A stretch of DNA of 64,000 bases from Mycolicibacterium sp. P1-18. Lineage in GTDB: Bacteria > Actinomycetota > Actinomycetes > Mycobacteriales > Mycobacteriaceae. The stretch is from NCBI RefSeq assembly GCF_008329535.1, contig NZ_NPKR01000001.1, positions 1-64,000 of the forward strand, given 5' to 3'. Under the pieces are notes generated by a model, which was given only the letters and a program-made list of their open reading frames with translations, was not told where the DNA came from and made no database searches. A program made the translations under genes and the position numbers. How positions within the stretch are numbered: the stretch's first letter is position 1; every line of letters begins with the position of its first letter. This document shows positions 44,456 through 52,517 of the stretch, in pieces.

Positions 44456-44956
44456 GTGCGCGAACGTTGGCGCGCCGAAATCGCGAGGGGGGACGTCATC
44501 GAAGCCACACTCACCAGATGGGCGATCGGCGCCCTCGGCGTGCTCGCGATCGCGGTGGCCGCGCTCCTGCCCTGGTACTCCGCCGAGGCGGTGGGCGGCT
44601 CGGCCGACATGGCGGGGTGGGGCGCCTGGAGCGCCACCGGTGACGTCGACGCCGGGCTGCGGCCGCTCCCCTTTGCCCTGCTGGTCCTTCCCGCCGCGGG
44701 ATCGATGATCTACGGCGCGGTCCGCAGCGCGTTCGGGCTCGCCGTCGTCGGGGCGGCCGCCACCTTCGCCGTGGCCGTCCTGCCGTTCCTGGTGATGCGG
44801 GCGGTCGACCGGCACGTCCCCGGCAGCGGCTCGGTCGCCGTCGAGGTCGCCGCGGCGCCGTTGGTGCTGCTCGCCGTCGGGTTCGTCTCGACGGTCGTCT
44901 GCTGGATCGGCTACGCGCGCTGCGTGCTGCGGCCGGCACCCCGGCAGGACGCATGA
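44456..44956 (+). CDS. Four-helix membrane protein, hypothetical
   Basis: About 166 residues with four hydrophobic segments: WAIGALGVLAIAVAALLPW, LPFALLVLPAAGSMIYG, FGLAVVGAAATFAVAVLPFLV and LVLLAVGFVSTVVCWIGY. No family is recognised. The start is unclear: GTG 44456 is the only in-frame standard start, but a ribosome site GAGGGGGG (44485-44492) lies further down, in front of only GTC/ATC codons. The stop overlaps the GNAT start as ATGA, so the two are coupled. Confidence 0.7.
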   Translation: MRERWRAEIARGDVIEATLTRWAIGALGVLAIAVAALLPWYSAEAVGGSADMAGWGAWSATGDVDAGLRPLPFALLVLPAAGSMIYGAVRSAFGLAVVGAAATFAVAVLPFLVMRAVDRHVPGSGSVAVEVAAAPLVLLAVGFVSTVVCWIGYARCVLRPAPRQDA

Positions 44957-45507
44957 CCACACTGGGCGCGCTGCGCATCGACGCCGGCGACGTGGTGCTG
45001 CGCAAGGCCCGCGACGGCGACCGCCGGTCGATCATCGACCACCTCGTCGACCCCGACGTGCACGCCCACCTCGGCGGACCGCAGCCCCGCCCCGTCGTCA
45101 CCCGCGACCTCGACGAGGCCGGGGTCGCCGCGGCGACGGATTCGGCGGGGTCCTACGTGATCGCCGACAAGGACACCGACACGTTCATCGGCACGGTGTC
45201 GCTGACGCGTCGCGGCCTGCACCATCCCGGCCACCTCGGACCGTCCGGCGAGGAGCTGGAGCTGGCCTACACGCTGGAGCGTCGGTTCTGGGGTCGCGGC
45301 CTGGCGTTTCAGGCGGCCAGCGCCCTGCTGCGGATCGCGGCCGCCGAACTGCGCGACGAGCCGGTCATCGTCGTCACCCAGAGCGCCAACATCCGCTCGC
45401 TGAACCTGGCGCGGCGGCTCGGCTTCCACCCCGCGATGACGTTCGAGGAGTTCGGCGAAGAGCAGACGCTGGCGGTCGCGAATCTGGGCCGGTTCCGAGA
45501 GACCTAA
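44953..45507 (+). CDS. GNAT acetyltransferase (RimJ/RimL-like)
   Basis: A 184-residue N-acetyltransferase of the Acetyltransf_3 type. It shows LRKARDGDRRSIIDHLVDPDVHAHLGG, then ELAYTLERRFWGRGLAFQAASALLRIA (the acetyl-CoA loop, with WGRGLA) and VTQSANIRSLNLARRLGF at the end. Substrates of this group are N-terminal residues or small amines; none can be assigned here. ATG 44953 overlaps the preceding membrane-protein stop. Confidence 0.88.
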   Translation: MTTLGALRIDAGDVVLRKARDGDRRSIIDHLVDPDVHAHLGGPQPRPVVTRDLDEAGVAAATDSAGSYVIADKDTDTFIGTVSLTRRGLHHPGHLGPSGEELELAYTLERRFWGRGLAFQAASALLRIAAAELRDEPVIVVTQSANIRSLNLARRLGFHPAMTFEEFGEEQTLAVANLGRFRET

Positions 45508-45517
45508 GCTCTCGACC

Positions 45518-46390
45518 GTGAGTAAGAACCCGCTGCGCCGTCTGTCCGACACCCTGCTGCTCGCGAGCATGCGGCCCCCGCTGGCCGCCCAGTTGTTCGG
45601 GCCGCGGCACGAGGTGGACCCCGCGGGCAAGCGGATCCTGGTCACCGGCGCCTCGTCGGGGATCGGCGAGGCGGGGGCCGTCAAGCTCGCCGCCGCGGGC
45701 GCCCGCGTCATCGTCGTCGCCCGCCGCAAGGAACTGCTCGACGAGGTCGTCGAACGGATCACCGCGGCCGGGGGCGACGCGACCGCGATCGCCTGCGACC
45801 TGTCCGACCTCGACGCCGTCGACGCCCTGGTGGCCGACGTCGACGGACGGTTCGGCGGGGTCGACGTCCTAATCAACAACGCCGGCAGGTCCATTCGCCG
45901 GCCGCTCGCCGAATCGCTGGACCGGTGGCACGACGTCGAGCGGACGATGGCGCTGAACTACTACTCGCCGCTGCGGTTGATCCGCGGCTTCGGCCCGGGC
46001 ATGCGGGAGCGCCGCGACGGACACATCGTGAACGTCTCGACGTGGGGCGTGCTGAACGAGTCGTCACCGCTGTTCTCGGTCTACAACGCCTCGAAGGCGG
46101 CGCTGACCGCCGTGAGCCGCGTCGTGGAGACCGAGTGGGGCAACGACGGCGTGCACTCCACGACGCTGTTCTATCCGTTGGTGAAGACGCCGATGATCGC
46201 CCCCACCCGGGCGTATGACGGGTTGCCGGGACTGTCGGCCGACGAGGCGGCGGAGTGGATGGTCTCCGCCGTGCGGCGCCGCCCGGTCCGCATCGCGCCG
46301 CGGATGGCCGTCACCGCGCACGCCCTGAACAGCTTCGCCCCGGCCGCGGTGGACGCGGTGATGAAGCGTCAGCACGTCCAGCCGACCTAG
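45518..46390 (+). CDS. Short-chain dehydrogenase (Rv0547c-like)
   Basis: A 290-residue SDR. The cofactor motif is TGASSGIGEAGAVKLA, then VVARRKELL (NADP preference), NNAGRS and a YNASK active-site motif. The usual Ser is in VSTWGV, so the catalytic serine appears as VNVSTWG. The C-terminal part has PLVKTPMIAPT and is longer than in classical SDRs. TAAGCT (45505-45510) lies eight bases before GTG 45518, consistent with a leaderless mRNA. Substrate is unknown. Confidence 0.88.
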   Translation: MSKNPLRRLSDTLLLASMRPPLAAQLFGPRHEVDPAGKRILVTGASSGIGEAGAVKLAAAGARVIVVARRKELLDEVVERITAAGGDATAIACDLSDLDAVDALVADVDGRFGGVDVLINNAGRSIRRPLAESLDRWHDVERTMALNYYSPLRLIRGFGPGMRERRDGHIVNVSTWGVLNESSPLFSVYNASKAALTAVSRVVETEWGNDGVHSTTLFYPLVKTPMIAPTRAYDGLPGLSADEAAEWMVSAVRRRPVRIAPRMAVTAHALNSFAPAAVDAVMKRQHVQPT

Positions 46391-46420
46391 CGATGCCGGG
46401 CCTCGTGTTAGAACCGAGGC

Positions 46421-46807
46421 ATGGAGATCCTGGCGAGTCGCGTGTTGTTTCGGCCCGCCGACTACGAGCGGTCGCTGGCCTTCTATCGCGACGACATCGG
46501 TCTGGCCATCGCCCGCGACTACGGAGCGGGCACGGTGTTCTACGCGGGACAGTCGCTGGTCGAACTCGCCGGGCACGGCGGGCGGGCCGCGGAGGCACCG
46601 CCGTTCCCCGGCGCCCTGTGGCTGCAGGTGCGCGACGTCTACGCCACCCAGGCCGAACTCGAGGGTCGGGGCGTGCCGATCGCCCGGGCGGCCGCCGAGG
46701 AGCCATGGGGACTCCACGAGATGCACGTTTCCGACCCCGACGGCGTCACCCTGATCTTCGTGCAGGTGCCCGACACCCATCCGCTGCGCCGCGACACCAG
46801 AAACTGA
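46421..46807 (+). CDS. Glyoxalase/VOC-family protein (Rv0546c-like)
   Basis: A 128-residue vicinal-oxygen-chelate protein made of two beta-alpha-beta units (RVLFRPADYERSLAFYRDDIGLAIARDYG and ...WGLHEMHVSDPDGVTLIFVQ). Metal-ligand positions of glyoxalase I are only partly present (H in ELAGHGG, E in GLHEMHV), so the activity is uncertain. TAGAAC at 46409-46414 is a possible leaderless -10 for ATG 46421. The DUF3349 gene follows in opposite orientation. Confidence 0.88.
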   Translation: MEILASRVLFRPADYERSLAFYRDDIGLAIARDYGAGTVFYAGQSLVELAGHGGRAAEAPPFPGALWLQVRDVYATQAELEGRGVPIARAAAEEPWGLHEMHVSDPDGVTLIFVQVPDTHPLRRDTRN

Positions 46808-46843
46808 CACGTCCCCCCGGCTCCGGAGAGCCGAGGGGACGTG
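46808..46843. terminator. Bidirectional hairpin terminator
   Basis: CACGTCCCC (46808-46816) pairs with GGGGACGTG (46835-46843). One mismatch separates it from CGGCTC/GAGCCG around a CGGA tetraloop. It starts directly after the glyoxalase stop and ends 14 bases before the convergent DUF3349 stop. Confidence 0.75.
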
Positions 46844-46857
46844 GGAGGCAACGAGTT

Positions 46858-47160
46858 TCAGTGAGACGCGGTCGCCAGCGGCCAGCCGACGGAGGCCAGG
46901 CGCGACGCGACCTGGTGGAGTTCCTCGGGGTTGGGCTCCTTGTCGATCACGCCCTGGACCGCGGCGTGGATCTCGGCCTCGGTGACCGTGTCGCCGCTGG
47001 TCGACCTCAGGATCGACTGCGCGGCCTTGACGACCTCGTCCTCGGACAGCGACCGCTTCAGCAGGGCCAGCAGCGGGAAGTAGTCCTTGGGCGGCACGCC
47101 TTCCGGGTAGCCGGCGTTGAGCCAGGTGACGACGTTGTCGAGCAGCTTGTTCTCGGGCAT
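46858..47160 (-). CDS. DUF3349 protein (Rv0543c-like)
   Basis: A 100-residue, mostly helical protein: VVTWLNAGYPEGVPPKDYFPLLALLKRSLSEDEV and VASRLASVGWPLA. The AGYPEGVP...P...LLxRRL pattern is the DUF3349 signature, found almost only in mycobacteria and relatives; function is unknown. ATG 47160 follows AGGAGAC. It is the last gene of a pitA - small membrane protein - DUF3349 operon. A paralogue lies on the other side of pitA at 48973. Confidence 0.92.
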   Translation of the reverse strand: MPENKLLDNVVTWLNAGYPEGVPPKDYFPLLALLKRSLSEDEVVKAAQSILRSTSGDTVTEAEIHAAVQGVIDKEPNPEELHQVASRLASVGWPLATASH

Positions 47161-47167
47161 GTGTCTC

Positions 47168-47449
47168 CTATTTCGGGAGGAAGGCGACGGGGTTGAAGCC
47201 GAAGTGGTGCTGGATGGTGCCCTTGGTGATGTAGAGGATGGCGATCACGATCACGGCTGCGACGAGCGTGAACAGCAGCAGACCGGCCACCTTGAGCGCC
47301 GGGTTGGGTGCGGTGGTGGCGCCGTCGTTGCCGACTCCGCCCGATCCCTTGGAGAAGGCGACCAGTCCGACGGCGAAGATCGCCGGCAGACCTGCGCCGA
47401 GGACCAGACCGACGGCCAGCACCTTGAGGATTGCTTCGAGATAGTTCAT
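47168..47449 (-). CDS. Small membrane protein (Rv0544c-like)
   Basis: A 93-residue protein with two transmembrane helices (LKVLAVGLVLGAGLPAIFAVGLVAF and VAGLLLFTLVAAVIVIAILYI) joined by a Gly/Thr-rich loop GSGGVGNDGATTAP. The C-terminus is HHFGFNPVAFLPK. ATG 47449 is 26 bases downstream of the pitA stop. It may be an accessory subunit of the phosphate transporter, inferred from a conserved three-gene order. Confidence 0.88.
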   Translation of the reverse strand: MNYLEAILKVLAVGLVLGAGLPAIFAVGLVAFSKGSGGVGNDGATTAPNPALKVAGLLLFTLVAAVIVIAILYITKGTIQHHFGFNPVAFLPK

Positions 47450-47475
47450 GTCAGTTCCCTAATTCTCGTGCCGGC

Positions 47476-48720
47476 TCAGACCGAGGCCGTGGGCTGGTCG
47501 GCGACCTTCTTGCGCTCGTCGGCGGGAACCACGGAGTTGCTCGTGTCGTCCCAGTCGGCGTTGACGTTGTTGTGGTCGACCTTCTGCTGCTGGGCGCGCC
47601 AGTACATGTAGCCGGTCAACCCGACGAGGATGACGAAGATGAGGCCGTCGCCGGCCAGATCCGAACCCGAGGCGCTCTTGACGACGTTGGACAGCCAGAA
47701 CGACAGCGCGCCGACGATGGCCGCGGAGGGAAGGGTGATCAGCCAGGCGGCTGCCATCCGTCCCGCGACCTTCCAGCGGACCTGCGCGCCGGGCTTGCCG
47801 ACGCCGCTGCCGAGGATGGAGCCCGTGGCGACGTGGGTGGTGGACAGCGCCATGCCCGCCGCGCTGGAGCTCAGGATGATCGCCGCGGACGACGCCTCCG
47901 CGGCCAGGCCCTGGGGCGACTCGATCTCGACGAGGCCCTTGCCGAGCGTGCGGATGACGCGCCACCCGCCGATGTAGGTGCCGAGGCCGATGGCCAGTGC
48001 ACAGGATGCGATGACCCAGAACGGGAGGCCGTCCTCCTTGACGTTTCCGGTCAGGTGGCCGGTGGTGATGAGGGCCAGGGCGATGACGCCCATGGTCTTC
48101 TGTGCGTCGTTGGTGCCGTGCGACAGCGCGACCAGCGAGGCGGTGGCGATCTGGCCCCAGCGGAAGCCGTCCTCGCGGCGCTTCTTCGCGACGTTGCGGG
48201 TCAGGCGGTAGACCATCCAGGTGCCGCAGGCGGCGACCAGGCCTGCGATGAACGGCGCGGCGAGCGCGGGCAGGATCACCTTGCCGAACACGCCGCTCCA
48301 GTTGACCCCCGCCATGCCGAGGGCCGCGAGACCGGCGCCGATGAGGCCGCCGAACAGCGCGTGCGACGAGCTCGACGGGATGCCGAACAGCCAGGTGAGC
48401 AGGTTCCAGAGGATGCCGCCGATGAGGCCGGAGAAGATGATGGTGAGGCCGGTGGACTGGTCGATGCCCGCGAGCAGCGAACCGGTCTTGCCGTCCTGGA
48501 TCTTGAGGACCGAGGTGGTGACCGTGATGGCGACCTCGACCGAGAGGAAGGCGCCGACGAGGTTCAGGAGACCCGCCAGGATGACGGCGGTCTTCGGCTT
48601 CAGGGCGTTGGTGGCGATCGACGTCGCCATGGCGTTGCCCGTGTCGTGGAAGCCGTTGGTGAAGTCGAAGGCCAGCGCGGTGGCTATCAACAACACCAAG
48701 ATGATCATGGTTGTGTCCAT
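47476..48720 (-). CDS. pitA: Low-affinity inorganic phosphate transporter PitA
   Basis: A 414-residue Pit/PiT-family H+:metal-phosphate symporter with about ten helices. Both signature repeats are present: FDFTNGFHDTGNAMATSIATNAL near the N-terminus and the second LSHGTNDAQKTMGVIALAL. GIPSSSSHALFGGLIGAGLA is a family hallmark. A minus-strand CACAAT (48733-48728) is eight bases before ATG 48720, so a leaderless mRNA is likely. It equals Rv0545c by position. Confidence 0.95.
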   Translation of the reverse strand: MDTTMIILVLLIATALAFDFTNGFHDTGNAMATSIATNALKPKTAVILAGLLNLVGAFLSVEVAITVTTSVLKIQDGKTGSLLAGIDQSTGLTIIFSGLIGGILWNLLTWLFGIPSSSSHALFGGLIGAGLAALGMAGVNWSGVFGKVILPALAAPFIAGLVAACGTWMVYRLTRNVAKKRREDGFRWGQIATASLVALSHGTNDAQKTMGVIALALITTGHLTGNVKEDGLPFWVIASCALAIGLGTYIGGWRVIRTLGKGLVEIESPQGLAAEASSAAIILSSSAAGMALSTTHVATGSILGSGVGKPGAQVRWKVAGRMAAAWLITLPSAAIVGALSFWLSNVVKSASGSDLAGDGLIFVILVGLTGYMYWRAQQQKVDHNNVNADWDDTSNSVVPADERKKVADQPTASV

Positions 48721-48972
48721 GCCTCAGATTGTGAGGCTTCTCAGGACGATTTGACCAGCCGGTGACCCCGCCAAACGCGCGCCTCACCTGGGCGTTTGCC
48801 CATTCTGCCGCGCTGTTCATCCACTGTTCACCCAATGGGTGGGGCGCGTTCTCCTTCCAAGCCGAAAAGATCGTCCGGTGCCCCGGGGGAAGGACATCGC
48901 CCCGGCGCGCAACTACCATCGACACATCGCCGCGGTCAGGTCCTCGCCGCGGCATCAAGGGGAAGTCGACTC

Positions 48973-49299
48973 GTGAACGCATTCGTCGCAAAGATCGTGG
49001 CCTGGATTACCGCCGGGTATCCCGAGGGCGTACCGGGGCCCGATCGGGTGCCGCTCATGTCGCTGCTCAACCGGCGGCTCTCCAACGACGAGGTCAAGGC
49101 CGTCACCCAGGGTTTGTTGGACCGGGGCGAGTTCGACCACATCGACATCGGCGTGTTCATCACGCAGATGACCGACGAACTTCCGCGGGAGGAAGACGTC
49201 GACCGCGTCCGGGAACGCTTGGCGGCCAAGGGGTGGCCGCTGGACGATCCGCGCGTCGACGACGCCGCGGTGACCGACGACGGCGAGGGTTCCGCATAG
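48973..49299 (+). CDS. DUF3349 protein, second paralogue
   Basis: A 108-residue paralogue of the protein at 46858: IVAWITAGYPEGVPGPDRVPLMSLLNRRLSNDEVKAVTQGLL, then VRERLAAKGWPLD, with an acidic tail ending DDGEGSA. GTG 48973 has an excellent site AAGGGGA upstream. It reads toward menE and its stop is only a few bases before the probable menE start, so they are cotranscribed. The function of the family is unknown. Confidence 0.9.
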   Translation: MNAFVAKIVAWITAGYPEGVPGPDRVPLMSLLNRRLSNDEVKAVTQGLLDRGEFDHIDIGVFITQMTDELPREEDVDRVRERLAAKGWPLDDPRVDDAAVTDDGEGSA

Positions 49300-49304
49300 C
49301 CACC

Positions 49305-50444
49305 CTGCGCGCAGTCGTCATTCCGCCGGTCCCCTCACCCGAGCCACTGCTCGCGGTGCTCGAGGGTGTGCTGGACGGTCGCGAACCGGCCATCCTGCCG
49401 GTGCCCGCCGACGTCCGGTCGGCGGAGTCGTCGACCTCTTCGCTCGGGATCGGCGAGGACGTCGACGACGACGTCGCGGTCGTGGTGACCACCTCGGGCA
49501 CGACCGGAGTGCCGAAGGGCGCCATGCTGTCCGCGGCCGCATTGATCGCGAGCGCGTCGGCCACCCACGACCGGATCGGCGGGCCCGGCACCTGGTTGCT
49601 GGCGCTACCCGCCTACCACGTCGCCGGCCTGCAGGTGATGGTGCGCAGCCTGTTGGCGGGCACCGTGCCGGTGGTCGTCGACCCCAGCTTCGACGTCGCC
49701 GAATTGCCGTATGCGGTCGAGGCATTGGGGTCCGGCCCGCGATACACGTCCCTGGTGGCGGTCCAGCTGGCCAAGGCGCTGCGCGATCCGGCGGCCACCG
49801 CGGCGCTGGCGGAACTCGACGCCGTCCTCGTCGGAGGCGGTCCGATGCCCGCGACCGTCGGCGAGGCGGCCGCCGCGGCGGGCATCCGCGTGGTGCGCAC
49901 CTACGGCATGAGCGAGACCGCGGGCGGCTGCGTCTACGACGGCGTGCCCCTGGACGGCGTGCGCCTGCGCCTCGACGAGGGCCGGGTCATCCTCGGTGGG
50001 GACACCCTGGCGAAGGGCTACCGGCATCCGACGGATCCCGATCCGTTCGCCGAACCGGGTTGGTTTCGCACCGACGACGTTGGCGCCGTTGACGACTCGG
50101 GCGTCTTGCGCATCCTCGGACGCGCCGACGACGCCATCGGCACCGGTGGGCTCACCGTGTTGCCGCAGTTGGTCGAGGCCGCGCTCGCGACGCACCCGGC
50201 CATCGCGGACTGCGCGGTGTTCGGGGTGACCGACGAGCGGCTGGGTCAACGGGTCGCCGCGGCGATCGTCCTGGCCGGCGACGCCGCCGCCCCCACGATG
50301 GCCGAGCTTCGCGCCCACGTCGAACAGACCCTCGACGGCACCGCCGCTCCCCGCGAAGTGCACGTCGTCGACCAGCTCCCGCGGCGCGGCATCGGCAAGC
50401 TCGACAGAAGAGAGCTGACAAAACGATTCGACACCGGCGGATGA
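49305..50444 (+). CDS. menE: o-Succinylbenzoate-CoA ligase MenE
   Basis: About 379 residues of an adenylating enzyme activating o-succinylbenzoate. The P-loop is VVTTSGTTGVPKGAML, then YGMSETAGGCVYDG, GGDTLAKGYRHP, FRTDDVGAVDDSGVL, and the catalytic lysine in RRGIGKLDRREL. Like other mycobacterial MenE proteins it is short at the N-terminus. The start is problematic: homology suggests about codon 49305, which is CTG, and the only in-frame GTG upstream is 49233 inside the DUF3349 gene. The end at 50444 is firm. Confidence 0.9.
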   Translation: MRAVVIPPVPSPEPLLAVLEGVLDGREPAILPVPADVRSAESSTSSLGIGEDVDDDVAVVVTTSGTTGVPKGAMLSAAALIASASATHDRIGGPGTWLLALPAYHVAGLQVMVRSLLAGTVPVVVDPSFDVAELPYAVEALGSGPRYTSLVAVQLAKALRDPAATAALAELDAVLVGGGPMPATVGEAAAAAGIRVVRTYGMSETAGGCVYDGVPLDGVRLRLDEGRVILGGDTLAKGYRHPTDPDPFAEPGWFRTDDVGAVDDSGVLRILGRADDAIGTGGLTVLPQLVEAALATHPAIADCAVFGVTDERLGQRVAAAIVLAGDAAAPTMAELRAHVEQTLDGTAAPREVHVVDQLPRRGIGKLDRRELTKRFDTGG

Positions 50445-50451
50445 TGGGGGC

Positions 50452-51066
50452 ATGCGCCGCCACGTCACCACCCTCGAGGATCTGCGAGCCGTAGTCGGTC
50501 ATCCCACACCGCCCGCCGCGAACAAGGTGAAGGACCGGTTGTCGGACGCCCAGCGGGACTGGCTGGCCCATTCGCCCCTCGGCTTCGTCGCGACCACCGA
50601 CGCCGACGGCCGCCTCGACGTCTCACCGAAGGGCGACCCGCCGGGATTCGTGCACGTCCTCGACGACACCACGATCGCGATCCCCGAGCGGCCCGGCAAC
50701 AAGCGGGTGGACGGCTTCGTCAACGTGCTGCAGCGGCCGCGCGTCGGCACGGTGTTCCTGATCCCCGGGCGAGGGGACACGCTCCGGATCAACGGCACCG
50801 CGCGGATCATGGCCGACGCCGACTACTTCGACGCGATGGCCGTCGGCGGCAAGCGTCCGATCCTTGCGCTCGAGATCGACGTCGACGAGGTGTTCTTCCA
50901 CTGCGCGAAGGCATTCCTGCGCTCGGATGCCTGGAAGCCCGAGACGTGGGACCCGACCGCCGTGCCCAGCGTCGCCAAGCTCGCGAAGGCCATCAAACCG
51001 GATCTGAGCGACCAACAACTCGACGAGTACTACGCCGAGGAAAACATGAGAAAGATCCTGTACTGA
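50452..51066 (+). CDS. PPOX-type FMN-binding flavoprotein (MSMEG_1061 family)
   Basis: A 204-residue split-barrel protein of the pyridoxamine 5'-phosphate oxidase-like group. It has LGFVATTDADGRLDVSPKGDPPGFV, then IAIPERPGNKRVDGFVNVLQRPRVGTVFLIPGRGDTLRINGTARI and FFHCAKAFLRSDAWKPETW. This pattern is annotated as an FMN-dependent PPOX flavoprotein; substrates are unknown. ATG 50452 is preceded by GATGGGGG, seven bases after the menE stop. A small ACCCG/CGGGT hairpin follows at 51066-51081. Confidence 0.88.
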   Translation: MRRHVTTLEDLRAVVGHPTPPAANKVKDRLSDAQRDWLAHSPLGFVATTDADGRLDVSPKGDPPGFVHVLDDTTIAIPERPGNKRVDGFVNVLQRPRVGTVFLIPGRGDTLRINGTARIMADADYFDAMAVGGKRPILALEIDVDEVFFHCAKAFLRSDAWKPETWDPTAVPSVAKLAKAIKPDLSDQQLDEYYAEENMRKILY

Positions 51067-51188
51067 CCCGCTGAAACGGGTGAAAAGTCCTTTATTAGAA
51101 ACTTGTGAGGCTGGAGGGGTTTGGATTTGACGATTGGGGCAATTCCTTCTTGCGACAGTTTCACCCGCTTCTACTGATCGGACTGAGC

Positions 51189-51344
51189 ATGATCGTCCTC
51201 GGAATCATCCTTCTCGTTGCCGGCTACTTGCTGCCGCTCCCCATTCTGGTCACCATCGGCTGGATTCTCCTGGTCATCGGCGTCATCCTGTTCATCCTCG
51301 GTGCCGTCGGCCGCCCGGTTGGTGGCCGAAAAGTTTGGTTCTAG
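51189..51344 (+). CDS. DUF6131-like two-helix membrane protein
   Basis: A 51-residue hydrophobic protein, MIVLGIILLVAGYLLPLPIL and then ILLVIGVILFILGAVGRPVGGRKVWF. The two short helices and the GR-VGGR end are typical of DUF6131. The frame is open from GTG 51105, which would add 28 residues with no family support and no ribosome site, so ATG 51189 is preferred. GTTT at 51119 with GGGCAA 14 bases later is a weak SigF-like site upstream. It precedes the AI-2E family gene by 15 bases. Confidence 0.7.
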   Translation: MIVLGIILLVAGYLLPLPILVTIGWILLVIGVILFILGAVGRPVGGRKVWF

Positions 51345-51359
51345 CGCAGTAACGCAACC

Positions 51360-52508
51360 GTGCCCCTCGCTGCGGACCACGCCGACAAATGGGTCAGTCC
51401 CCTCGTGCGTGCGTCCGCGGCGTGGGCATGGCGCCTCATCCTCCTCATCGGTGCCGCCTACGTCCTCCTGGAACTACTGCGCCTGTTCGGCGTCGTGGTC
51501 GTCCCGGTGGCGCTGGCGCTCATCTTCACCGCACTCCTCCTGCCCGCCGTTGACTTCCTCGACCAGCATGGCGCCGCCCGTGGGGGCGCAGTCGCCTTCG
51601 TCCTGGTCCTCGGCCTCGCGGTCTTCGGCGGACTCCTCGCCTTCGTGGTCAACCAATTCATCGAGGGCGCACCACAACTCGTCGACCAGGTCACCCGCAG
51701 CGTCGAGGGCACCCGCGACTGGCTCATCAACGGGCCCGCCGAACTGAGCAGCGACCAACTCAACCGGGCCGTCGACACCTTCAACGAGGCGCTCCGGACC
51801 CATCAGGCGCAGCTGACCAGCGGCGCGCTGTCCACCGCCGGCACCATCGTCGAGATCCTCGCCGGCGCCTTCCTCCTGCTGTTCGCTCTCATCTTCTTCC
51901 TCCTCGGCGGCCGCAACATCTGGCACTTCGTCATCCGCGTCGTCCCCGAGGAGCACCGCGCCCGGGTCCACGAGGCGGGCGCCGCGGGATTCCACTCGCT
52001 GGCCGGCTACGCCAGGGCCACCTCGCTGGTCGCGTTCGTCGACGCGGTGGCCATCGGCAGCGGACTGGCCATCATGGGCATCCCGCTCGCGCTGCCGCTG
52101 GCGTCGCTGATCTTCCTCGGTGCATTCATCCCCGTGGTCGGCGCCCTGGCCACCGGCTTCCTCGCCGTCATCGTGGCGTTGCTCGCCAAGGGATTCATCT
52201 ACGCGCTCATCACCTTTGGCCTCATCGTGGCGGTCATGCAGCTCGAGGCGCACGTCCTGCAACCCTTGGTGATGGGCCGGGCGGTGTCGATCCATCCGCT
52301 CGCGGTGGTCCTCGGACTCACCGCCGGTGGTGTCCTCGCGGGCATCATCGGGGCGCTGCTCGCCGTGCCCGCCATCGCGTTCTTCAACAGCTTCGTGCGG
52401 GTGCTGGCCGCCAGGGACCCCGGTGCCCGGAACGAGGCCCTGGAGGAACAGGACGGGCCCTTGGTCGACGCGCGGGCCGACGACGAACCCCATCCCTCCC
52501 CCGCTTGA
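51360..52508 (+). CDS. AI-2E family transporter (PerM/UPF0118)
   Basis: A 382-residue membrane protein with about eight helices and an extracytoplasmic/hydrophilic central part ([24 protein letters not shown]...). Family landmarks include [36 protein letters not shown] and the C-terminal [38 protein letters not shown]. Members export autoinducer-2 or act in Na+/H+ exchange; the substrate here is unknown. GTG 51360 is taken as start; no ribosome site is evident. It is likely cotranscribed with the DUF6131 gene. Confidence 0.88.
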   Translation: MPLAADHADKWVSPLVRASAAWAWRLILLIGAAYVLLELLRLFGVVVVPVALALIFTALLLPAVDFLDQHGAARGGAVAFVLVLGLAVFGGLLAFVVNQFIEGAPQLVDQVTRSVEGTRDWLINGPAELSSDQLNRAVDTFNEALRTHQAQLTSGALSTAGTIVEILAGAFLLLFALIFFLLGGRNIWHFVIRVVPEEHRARVHEAGAAGFHSLAGYARATSLVAFVDAVAIGSGLAIMGIPLALPLASLIFLGAFIPVVGALATGFLAVIVALLAKGFIYALITFGLIVAVMQLEAHVLQPLVMGRAVSIHPLAVVLGLTAGGVLAGIIGALLAVPAIAFFNSFVRVLAARDPGARNEALEEQDGPLVDARADDEPHPSPA

Positions 52509-52517
52509 TCGCCCGGC

